DNA of 64,000 bases from Amyloporia xantha (lineage: Eukaryota > Basidiomycota > Agaricomycetes > Polyporales > Adustoporiaceae). Every line of letters begins with the position of its first letter. Within the stretch, counting starts at the first letter, position 1. The stretch covers positions 3,410,001-3,474,000 of the forward strand of contig JAYKKR010000002.1 of NCBI GenBank assembly GCA_036971615.1, given 5' to 3'. The position numbers and the translations under genes are program-made. The notes beneath the pieces are model-generated. The model was not told the origin of the DNA, made no database searches, and was given only the letters and a program-made list of their open reading frames with translations. Below, piece by piece: positions 1 through 9,057 of the stretch.

Positions 1-56
1 CCTTCTTCGCGCCTCTTATCCTGAAACACCAATTTACATCGTGATCTATTGCATAG

Positions 57-333
57 GAATTGGCCTAGAGGTGCACGAGTCTCCCTACTTGCGTGGAGGG
101 TCGGATGATATCATTCTGACCGGACACACGTTCTCGGACGAGCCTGGTATATATATCGAGGGCCAGGTATGCACCTCTTATTACAGCTTTGTCACGCTGC
201 GAGCGGTGCTGATTTATGTACTCAATAGGTGGGCATTCGACTGGAGGACTGTTTCTACATCGACGAAGACGGTAAGTCAATCTTCCTGACGGGGGGAGTG
301 GGTGGAGCCGCAACCAGTCCATGGAACCCGTAG
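57..333 (+). CDS. Xaa-Pro aminopeptidase/dipeptidase-like M24 metallopeptidase, 3' end only
   Basis: Only the C-terminal end of this gene lies in the window. The exons read as 57..166 and 229..333, with a GT-AG intron at 167..228 and a TAG stop at 331-333. Bases 1-56 look like the 3' end of a further intron (acceptor TAG at 54-56). The peptide carries the conserved M24 C-terminal motifs: GIGLEVHESPYLRGG, which normally follows an HG pair split by the upstream intron, then FSDEPGIYIEG and VGIRLEDCFYI. In this family these residues supply a metal-binding His and two metal-binding Glu of the dinuclear site that cleaves X-Pro bonds. The C-terminus SPWNP matches the short tail seen in fungal members. 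I cannot decide between aminopeptidase P and prolidase because the N-terminal domain lies outside the window. Confidence 0.82.
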
Positions 334-588
334 TTTGTCCCAGATCATGAGGCTGTTTTTGGAGTCCACGATGTAATGTCCGTATACCTACAACTTGTAC
401 TGAATCAAGACTGCTCCCCTTTGAGTATCTGACGTAATCCCATTAGATGCGTGAGAACAATTTTGGTAATGAATCCTGTACTTTTTGGGTTCAGTAGTCT
501 CGATCTTTTCGACGACCTTTGCGAGGTGTCTCCTTGTGTCTCTTTGTGCCATAATACGGTCTGCCGGTTATTCGTATTGGAGTTCAAT

Positions 589-2162
589 ATGCCGTCACCT
601 GAGGAAGCCACCACATCCACCCCTCCTCCGGCGACCATCCCGACGACATTCAAATCTCTGGGGCTCATAGACCCGCTTCTGGAGGCACTCGATCAGCTCA
701 AATTCACGATACCAACAGAGATACAAGTGCAAGCACTCCCTCATGCTCTTCAAGGAAGGGACATAATTGGGGTAGCTTCAACCGGTTCCGGGAAAACAGC
801 TGCATTTGCGCTGCCTATCCTCCAGAAGCTATGGGAGGAGCCCAAAGGACTGTTCGCCTGTGTCATGGCCCCGACGAGAGAGCTGGCGTACCAAATATCA
901 CAGCAATTTGAAGGCCTGGGGTCGTCGATGGGAGTGCGCTGTGCGACCATTGTCGGAGGAATTGACGTGATGTCGCAGTCAGTCGCATTGGCGAAGCGAC
1001 CTCATATAGTGGTTGCTACGCCCGGTAGACTAAACTATCACTTGGAGAATACTAAAGGCTTTAGTTTGAGGGGGTTGAAATTTCTGGTGAGTTCGGTCAT
1101 TTTTTCTTTCCACCTCGTACCTCAAGCCAAGACCCGCATCAGGTTCTGGACGAAGCTGACAGGCTTTTGGACATGGATTTCGGTCCTGTCATCGACAAAA
1201 TCCTTAAAGTCATTCCGAAGGAGCGCACGACATATCTTTTCTCTGCGACAATGACAACAAAAGTCGCCAAACTGCAACGCGCGAGTCTGTCCAATCCCGT
1301 ACGTATAGAGGTGTCCGAAAAGTAAGTGCCTGATGTATTTTCCATTTATGTACATTGACCCCGTGCAAGATATTCCACTGTATCAACATTGTTGCAATAC
1401 TATTTGTTCATCCCATTAGTCCAGAAGGACGTCCATCTGATTTATTTAGCAAATACTCTGGCCCAAAATTCGAGCATAATATTCACTAGAACCGTACATG
1501 ACGCACAAAGGTATGTGATTTCTGAATTCACGCACTTCAAATGTTTACATCGTCGCCTGCAGACTTTCAATCATGCTGCGGACGTTAGGTTTCCCCGCGG
1601 TGCCGTTGCATGGACAACTAAGTCAAAGTGCGCGTCTGGGCGCATTGGGCAAATTCAAGAGCGGTGGTCGCAACCTCTTAGTCGCCACTGACGTTGCCAG
1701 TCGGTAAGACATTCTCCGACAGTATGCAATGAATAGCAGGGCTAACATCACTGCAGTGGTTTGGATATCCCACATGTCGATGTTGTCATAAATTACGATA
1801 TCCCTACCCATTCCAAAGACTACATCCATCGAGTCGGACGTACAGCGCGCGCGGGTCGTTCGGGCAAGTCCATAACACTGGTCACACAGTATGACGTGGA
1901 ACTCCTTCAACGAATCGAAACTACCGTTGGGAAGAAGATGGAGGAGTGGCCTACAGATGCAGAGGAGATTGCGCTCTTAAGGGAGCGTGTGGATGAGGCT
2001 GGTAGGGTCGCCATCAATGAGATTAAGGAACAGACAGCGTCGGGGACGTTTGGCCGGAAAAGGAGAAGAGACCAGAGCGGAGGAGCTGACGACCGGGATC
2101 GGGACGACGATGTTGTTGAAGCTGGGATGCCCAACAAAAAGAAGTCAAAGGGCCGGAGGTGA
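589..2162 (+). CDS. RRP3: ATP-dependent rRNA helicase RRP3 (DDX47-like DEAD-box protein)
   Basis: Five exons: 589..1086, 1143..1321, 1370..1510, 1563..1703 and 1757..2162, giving about 454 aa, the usual RRP3 size. Motifs appear in order: Q-motif region (F..LGL and PTEIQ), Walker A ASTGSGKT (residues 63-70), [18 protein letters not shown] (169-172, completed by the first splice), SAT, then in the second RecA lobe ATDVASRGLD and [11 protein letters not shown]. The tail is lysine/arginine-rich ([15 protein letters not shown]), as expected of a nucleolar protein. RRP3/DDX47 helicases act in early 18S pre-rRNA cleavage within the small-subunit processome. The ATG at 589 was chosen because residues align with the family from there; an in-frame ATG at 451 would add a hydrophobic stretch without helicase similarity and probably lies in the 5' UTR. 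The assignment to the DDX47 branch rests on the overall motif spacing and tail. Confidence 0.92.
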
Positions 2163-2278
2163 CTACGTATTTTCGCCAATCACATTGTTTGTTATCATCA
2201 CTATGGTGGAAAATATGTCACTTTGATTCGCAAGACAGCACGGGTGATTTACAGCAGATGGTCTACGAAAAAGGGAGA

Positions 2279-3252
2279 CTAATCAATGAACATAAGGTCC
2301 GAACGCAGAACATATTTAACGCCCTCAGTGACTGGGGACCCTTCGTGGAGCAGACATTGCTGACCATGACTGAAAGTCTCGTTACAACCTCTAATGTTAA
2401 AAGTGCATGCAGAACTATGACTGACCGGTGCAGTAAAGCCATTCCCCGTGTCAACGGTGCTGTAATGATGTTGCTTGGCTTGCCTCGTTGAGTCTGGTAG
2501 AAGATGGTCTACAGATTCAAGAAATAGTGAACGTATGTGAATCCGTACATCGAAGAGCTCATGACCAACGGTGAGGGGACATACTTCTCCGCCTTTAACA
2601 CCATCCTCTACTCCAGTGACATATACTAATAGGGTCCATTCCGACTTGGCACCGGTCAGTGGGTCACGTACAGAATCATCATAATGCTGGCCAAAGTGCT
2701 GCCCAGGTGTATACTTATATAGGCGGATGTGAGAGTTAAAAGAATGCACGGGCCGTGCCAAGAGACCGTTCCGACGTTTAGCAGAGGACGGGTATGGAAA
2801 AGGTGGTAAATGAGGCGACAGAAGCTCAAAAAGTCTGCTTGCGATTTCAGTCGATGTCAATGACGTTCTGTCTGCAAGAGAACTACAGGTCAGTCCACCT
2901 AATTTGAGTATCAAGACAGTAGGGGAGGCCCACAGTTAACTCTTTCCGCCTCACCCTTCTTCTTCATCGGAGTAAGCTCCAAAGACTGACTATCGATGAA
3001 CTTCACGAAGTTCTTGCATTCTTCAGGAGTCAAGAAGCCCTAGCAATAATTCAGCAGAGCTGTTGCAACAATGTACCTCCAGATGTAATGACAAACATCG
3101 ATGAGTATAATTTGGTCTTCCAGAAATGTGTTAGCCCTCAATTCTAACTTCTGCGAGATATGTGGAAGCTGAGAACTCGTAGAGGAGGCGAGATTCATAG
3201 AGTTGGCAGATGTCGAGTTCATTTGAGTGGCACGCGACTTTCGAGGAGCCAT
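2279..3252 (-). CDS. 2-oxoglutarate/Fe(II)-dependent prolyl 4-hydroxylase-like dioxygenase
   Basis: Minus-strand gene, five exons: 3252..3097, 3039..2934, 2871..2585, 2508..2426 and 2369..2279, about 240 aa. The double-stranded beta-helix fold of the P4Hc family is indicated by GFLTPEEC near the start, then GQHYDDS supplying the iron ligands His150 and Asp152. Near the end LLHEG supplies His219, and K229 lies ten residues later where the 2-oxoglutarate-binding Lys sits. The C-terminus KYVLRSDLMF is typical of fungal members. The second intron uses a weak GTGGGC donor, so the exact residue at that joint (residue 88) is uncertain. The substrate cannot be told from sequence; relatives hydroxylate prolines in ribosomal or regulatory proteins. 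No signal peptide is visible. It lies tail-to-tail with RRP3, with about 115 bp between the stops. Confidence 0.85.
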
Positions 3253-3416
3253 CGTGCAAAACAAGTCTGGTCAACTAGAGGGAGTTCTTCTGCAGTGGAA
3301 TTCGAGTCTGCACCGTATACCACGGATCTGAGATTACTGCCAGTGTATACCATCAAATGTCAAGATCAGGTCCGGTGAAAATTATGATATAAATCTCTAT
3401 TTCTTTTCAATGTCAA

Positions 3417-3508
3417 GTCACTTTGCCGGAGTGGTTAACGGGATCGCCTGCTAATCAGCTGTCAGCGGTTGGGCTTTGCCCGCGAGTGTTCGAATCGCTC
3501 AGGTGACG
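3417..3508 (+). tRNA. tRNA-Ser (anticodon GCT) with a short intron
   Basis: A full cloverleaf can be folded: acceptor stem GTCACTT/AGGTGAC with discriminator G, D arm with GTGGTTAA, anticodon loop CTGCTAA, long variable arm GGGC-TTT-GCCC and T arm GAGTG-TTCGAAT-CGCTC. The anticodon stem ATCGC/GCGGT closes only if about 10 nt just 3' of the anticodon (roughly 3456-3465) are removed as an intron, in the usual position one base after the anticodon. The mature RNA would be about 82 nt, normal for tRNA-Ser. The long variable arm is the serine identity feature and GCT reads AGY codons. The internal A and B boxes are intact. Confidence 0.93.
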
Positions 3509-3509
3509 C

Positions 3510-3516
3510 TTTTTTT
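3510..3516 (+). terminator. RNA polymerase III T-run terminator of tRNA-Ser
   Basis: A run of seven T lies two bases after the discriminator base of the tRNA, the standard pol III stop signal. Confidence 0.85.
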
Positions 3517-3772
3517 CTGTTCATTCACCTTGGCCCATAACTAAAAATATCAAATATCTTCAAATAGTAGTCAGCCGTACTGTTACCTGTTGCCCAAGTT
3601 TTGCATGCCAAAGTTTTGCATGCCTATGTTGCATATGCCAGAAAGCTAACTAGGTGAATAAAAGTAAGATTGTTGAAATGCACTCATGGTTGTTCCGTGA
3701 CATTTTGTATGGCATACTACTGTGCCATACTACAAATGTGGCTCACCATCGTGTCTGCTCTAGCTCTGTCGC

Positions 3773-4049
3773 TGTAATACCTCGCTCTTACTTCGGACGT
3801 CGTACGTTGCACCAACTTCTATTCAGAAGAGTGCGAAGTACAAGTGTAAGTAAGAAAGGTTACTTTTTCCCTACGCGCGTGTCCTTAAGAGGGCACGCGC
3901 GCGCGAGACACGTGCATACGGTATTGTACTGTACAGTTGTCCGTCATCGCGATCTCGAGGATCGTATTAGGTAAGTAATGGTAATAGATGGTCACGGATA
4001 TGTACAGTATAGATAAGATATGGTAAGGCACCCGTAGGGGTACCTTACA
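3773..4049 (-). repeat. 3' LTR of the outer element (left copy)
   Basis: 277 bp, nearly identical to 25465..25741. The two differences are C/T inside CGCGCG near 3877 (a CpG transition) and G/T near 4038. It is preceded by target duplication GTCGC at 3768..3772. The left border is about 260 bp downstream of the tRNA-Ser gene. Confidence 0.95.
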
Positions 4050-4060
4050 TCCTCCCCCAC
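4050..4060 (-). promoter_or_regulatory. Polypurine tract of the outer element
   Basis: Read on the minus strand, the sequence GTGGGGGAGGA directly abuts the TGTAAGG start of the 3' LTR. This is the expected place and composition for the plus-strand priming tract. Confidence 0.8.
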
Positions 4061-4249
4061 TGGACTCGTCTCACGGGTCCACAGAAGTATGAATGATGAT
4101 AACGGACGCCTAGCGTCCGTGAGTAGGTTGACGAGAGTGTGTCACTCTGCGGGATCCCGAGGGGATCTCCTCGTCAAAGGTTTTGCAAGCCCCGGCCGCA
4201 CGGCGTTCCTTGGCGCGGAGCCAAATGCAGGATGGTCGGCCCCCAGAGG

Positions 4250-7200
4250 TCAATCCATCTGCATTTGATCTCCTGGCCCAGGAGCAGAGGGGTCTCCCTG
4301 AACCTGGCCAGCCTGATCAGGAGGTGGTGGCGGCGCGGCAGCGCCGGGCGCAGGTGGCGGTGCGGCTGTGGCAGGTGGAGGCACGGCCAGGCCGGGCGCG
4401 GGTGGAAGCGTAGTGACCGCGGCGGCGGGCAACATTGGCAGTTGGTCCGCGGCCGGGACAACAGTGCTGATCGCGTCGTTATACGACGCCGGCGCCGAGG
4501 CGAACGGCTCAGGCGCGTCCAGGGGACGTCCTTCGGTCCGGTTGCGCTCGCCCCGCGCATAGTCCTCGAATACACGTACCGTCTGGGCCGTGTACCCTCG
4601 AGCGGCCACCCAGCGCGCTACGTCGTAGATCGTAGCGTTCTCGCCGGGCAGCGGGTAGGGAGCAGCTCGGACAACCGCCCCTATGGGGTAGTTGCTGACC
4701 TGCAGGATGAACATGTACAGGTCTCGGATCGAGAACAGCCGAATGGCTGTCGCGAGCCACGCATTGCGTGACGTCGCGCCTGACGATACCGGCGGTGCCA
4801 GGTTCCTCAGCTCGACGAACGCGATAACGTCCTGCAACCTGGGGTTACCGGTAGCCTCGCGCCGGATGCTGGGGGGCACTTGCGTCGGGTTTTGCATGTA
4901 CCACGCGTACCATTCCTGATTGGTAGAATGGCGCGTGGGTTGCGGCAACCTCCGCGTGCGCTTTGCGCTCGAGGAGGTGCCGTGGGGGGGTTGGATGTCG
5001 TCATACGACACCAACTTGCGCTTGTTCCCTCCACCAGTACTGGTGGAAGGACCCGAGTTCCCTGTGGAACCAACGGGAGGACCGGCCGGTCGTACTCCCT
5101 TGTCGGGATTACGCCATTGGTCGAGCAATGACTGCATCCCTTCGACTCCTCGAAGGGCTGAGTTCCGGTTCATCTGTGTGATGAGGTCCAGTACTCGCGT
5201 ACGGGCCGCACCGGCGGCGGCCATAGCCTCTTCAAGGATACGGTCTGCTTCACAACGTTCGCGTGGAATAAACGTGGACCAACTACCAGCCAGGTAGTAG
5301 TTGGTATTGGCCGGCACCGGCACACCTTTCGGCCAGTCCATCGGGGGGACCGGCACTCCAAACGACCTGTCGGATGCCCTGGGCATCCCCGACGGAGGTG
5401 GTGCGGTTGGTTCCCCAGCAGCTGCTGGGTGGGCCGACTGCCGACGCCATCCGCGCGCGACTTGGCGGTTGCGGGCGAGGTGGGCCTTACGGGCCTCCTT
5501 AGCCGCGCGGGCCTCCCTGTCCTCTTGATCCAAAGAGGATGAAGAGGACATTTCGTCCCAATCCATGTCGCCGCGAAGTCCCTTGGGGGCCCCGGTCGAC
5601 GATGCTTCCGCCTTGCCCTTGCCCTTACGGGCCGGGCTCTGTGGTCCCGGTGCTCTTGCGACCTCGTCAATGAACGATGCCGTGGGATCACCGGTGGTGG
5701 GGTCCACCCTGGAGGACGACGCTACTGGCGTCGTCGCGGGCGCCGGGGCGGCAGCGGCGGCGGCGTACGTCCTTTCGGGGACGACACTCTGGGCAGCACT
5801 CCGGCGCAGCTCCTCCTCTAGGAGTTGCGCGCGCCCTTGTGCGGCATCGCGCTGTGTGCGCGCCAGTCCCAACTCTCGTTGCAGCTGACCGATGGTAGCT
5901 GCCGCGGACGCTGGGGCGTCCGGGTACGAGGTGACACGTTCTAAGAGGAGTTGGTTCTCTCGAGCCAAGTCCTCTCGTTCCTGCCGCCACCAACTTATGT
6001 AGACCTGATGCACCAACATGTTGGGTAGGCCCAAACGCGGTTATGCACCAGGCAGCGCATTGGCCTGGCTGTTGGTGCATCAGGTGCTAGGGGCCAAATA
6101 GGGCAGGTGTAGTGTGACAGTAGCTGGTGTCGTATGGCTTATAAATCAGGCCGAAAGCGGAAATTCACATTAAATCTATAGCAGATGTGTATAATTCAAA
6201 CTCAGCCGGTATGTAAGCATCCAAATAAGGAAGGTGGGCATGTATGGGCTCATTTGGATGCTTGTAATGGTGGCTATTAGAATCTGTTGCTTGTAATGGA
6301 TTCTAATGAAACATATTACTATTGTATACCATTAGAATGCTTACAAATGGGGCTATTCAAATATTGTAATGAAAATTGTATCCATTCAGGCTGGTAGAAG
6401 CTTGTATTGAATGGCACTGTTATATACTGTTAGAATGCTTATAAATGGAGCTATTCAAATATTGTAATACAAATTGTATTGGTCTGGGCTAATAAAATTT
6501 GTATTGGATGTATGCTTGTTATATATCAGTAAAAAGCCAAAAAAGTGGCAATTCCCACAATGGGATTGACAAGTGCATCTGCTTGTAGGTAAATGTTGAT
6601 TTCATATGTTGGCTTTGTATGCGTGTATTCCTGGGCCTCTAGGCCTTTCCACTGACCACACAGCCAATATAGAGCAATACAGATGCTGTATAACCATTTT
6701 CAGCCAAAATAATTTTCATACGCACCGCGTTTGAAAACATATTTTGTGTTTTCTGGCTTAAGTAAGCAAGCTATGGTGCTCAAACAAATTTTCCCATATC
6801 ACTGGAGTGATGGTCTGCGACTTTCATTTATACCATATATGGTAATTTTCACGTTTGACAAACACTCTCCATGCCCACAGGGTATATAAGTACACAGGAC
6901 AGACATACAGAGTGTGTAACAGTCATCGAACTATGTCTAGATAAGTCTGCAATATGTGTTTGGCATGAGTCTTACATTGGTCTTACATTGGTCTTACATG
7001 AGTCTTACATGAATGTTCATGTTTCACCACCCTGGTTATGCTAGTGTACGTACTTCAGTCACTCATATCCTAGTATCAATGGACACTCAAACCAGTGTAT
7101 ACTCAATGTGTACAAAGTGATTGAATGAGCTATGTATGTAGTTGCTGTTGTGAAAGACTGACCACTGTTGAAGTGCACACAGAACAAGAGTGGTGAAACA

Positions 7201-8869
7201 TGAACACTCATGTAAGACCAATGTAAGACCAATGTAAGACTCATGCCAAACACATATTGCAGACTTATCTAGGCATAGTTTGATGACTTTTACACCCTCT
7301 GTATGTCTGCTCTATGTATCTATATACCCTGTGGGCCTGGAGAGTGTTTCCCAAAAGTGAAAATTACCATATATGGTATAAATGAAAGTCGTAGACAATC
7401 ACTCCAGTGGTATGGGAAAATTTGTTTGAGCACCATATCTCGCTTACTTAAGTCAGAAAACACAAAATATGTTTTCAAACGCGGCGCGTATGAAATTTAT
7501 TTTGGCTGAAAATGGTTATACAGCATCTGTATTGCTCTATATTGGCTGTGTGGTCAGTGGAAAGGCCTAGAGGCCCAGGAATACAAGCATACAAAGCCAA
7601 CATATGAAATCCACATTTGCCTACAAGCAGATGTACTTGTCAATCCCATTTTGGGAATTGCCACTTTTTTGGCTTTTTACTGATATATAACAAGCATACA
7701 TCCAATACAAATTTTATTAGCCCAGACCAATACAATTTGTATTACAATATTTGAATAACCCCATTTGTAAGCATTCTAATGGTATATAACAGTGGCATTC
7801 AATACAAGCTTCTACCAGCCTAGATCAATACAATTTTCATTACAATATTTGAATAGCCCCATTTGTAAGCATTCTAATGGTATACAATAGTAATATGTTT
7901 CATTAGAATCCATTACAAGCAACAGATTCTAATAGCCACCATTACAAGCATCCAAATGAGCCCATACATGCCCACCTTCCTTATTTGGATGCTTACATAC
8001 CGGCTGAGTTTGAATTATACACATCTGCTATAGATTTAATGTGAATTTCCGCTTTCGGCCTGATTTATAAGCCATACGACACCAGCTACTGTCACACTAC
8101 ACCTGCCCTATTTGGCCCCTAGCACCTGATGCACCAACAGCCAGGCCAATGCGCTGCCTGGTGCATAACCGCGTTTGGGCCTACCCAACATGTTGGTGCA
8201 TCATTAGTACATAAGCAGCTGCTGCCGCAGCCGCGCGTTCTCCTCGAGGAGCTCATCGCGGTCGCTGGAGAACGCTTCGCGTTCCCGGCAGGCATCATCG
8301 TAGGCATGCTGGATCTCGCGCATGCGGCGATCCAGGTCCTTCCCCTTCAGGAAACCTCCGTCGCTCCAGTACTGGAACAGGATGTCCTGCATGGCAGCTT
8401 GCGCGCCGTCGTTCGCCTGCTGACACTGATCGTCGTTCATGAGCGCACCATAAAAGTGCGCTCGGAACGCGTCGCATACGTCGCACGGGCCTCCGTGCAA
8501 CAAGAGAAGATGTTGTCCCTGTCCCACCCACGGGTTGGTCGGTGGTGGCAACAGGAACGGGGCAGCTGGGTCGGGGCGCGGACGCGGGGTCAGCGCAAAT
8601 CGCTGCGCTGCCGCCTCCAGCTCGATGTTGGACATCGGAGCCGCATCAGCAGGCTCGGGAGACGGTGGCAGGGGCACGGCGGCGGCGGGGAGAATGGCGG
8701 GCTGGGGTTCGGTGGGCGGGTTGGCGGTTGCAGCTGGTTGTGGCGACGGCGGGTAGGATCGCAGCGGCGAGTACGGAGCCATCAGCTCGTCCTCGTCCAA
8801 GGTCGGGCCACCAGTTGGTGGGCCGCCCTTGTTCGCGTCCATTTTTTTCTTCAGTTGTTTTTTCGCCAA
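4250..8869 (-). pseudogene. Extra ORF (ORF3) downstream of pol in the outer element, split by a fold-back insertion
   Basis: Minus-strand reading frame in two parts: 8869..8207 (221 codons from ATG) and about 6005..4250 (about 585 codons), separated by the fold-back element 6006..8203. If that element is removed with one copy of a shared TAC codon, the two parts join in phase, giving a protein of about 800 aa. The N-terminus is basic (MAKKQLKKKMD), followed by proline-rich sequence. A predicted coiled-coil stretch rich in E, R, L and Q spans the insertion point, a low-complexity acidic region follows, and a more ordered domain with several Trp (NQEWYAWYMQNP, RNAWLATAIRLFSIRDLYMF) precedes a Pro/Ala-rich tail. 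No transmembrane segment or signal peptide is visible, so a classical envelope protein is unlikely. I do not recognise the family. The gap from pol is about 190 bp. Confidence 0.7.
6006..8203. mobile_element. Fold-back type element with about 1-kb inverted arms
   Basis: The left arm (about 6006..7033) reappears as a near-perfect reverse complement at about 7187..8203, leaving a loop of about 150 bp. Both ends start TGATGCACCAACATG. Each terminal 80 bp is itself bounded by 13-bp inverted copies TGATGCACCAACA/TGTTGGTGCATCA, so the ends are palindromes within a palindrome. Near the loop there are short tandem copies of GTCTTACATTG. No reading frame of transposase size is present, so it is non-autonomous. 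Base composition is AT-rich (about 60%) compared with the GC-rich ORF3 around it. A clean target duplication was not found; only GTA is shared at both flanks. Confidence 0.85.
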
Positions 8870-9057
8870 CTGGGGCGGATTGAAGGACAGTCAGGCGCTC
8901 TTGCGCTCGTAGTGTATGTCCAACAAGGTTGGAACTCCGCCGGCGTTCGCCGCCACGCCCCCATTCACGTGCATCTCACGTGGACGCCATACTGGTGTTG
9001 CTGCTAAGTCCATTCAACCAGTCGTCCCAGTGCTAGGCGACCCTTAGGGTCGTCTGC

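Noticed and set aside
451..588. Upstream in-frame start for RRP3
   Set aside because: The 46 added residues are hydrophobic and unlike the family; similarity begins after the ATG at 589.
5998..8211. hAT-type 8-bp target duplication at the fold-back borders
   Set aside because: The best alignment of the flanking 8-mers matches at only five positions, so the superfamily cannot be claimed.
8129..9007. Plus-strand 292-codon frame
   Set aside because: It crosses the right border of the fold-back element and is antisense to ORF3; long only because the GC-rich ORF3 lacks stops on the other strand.
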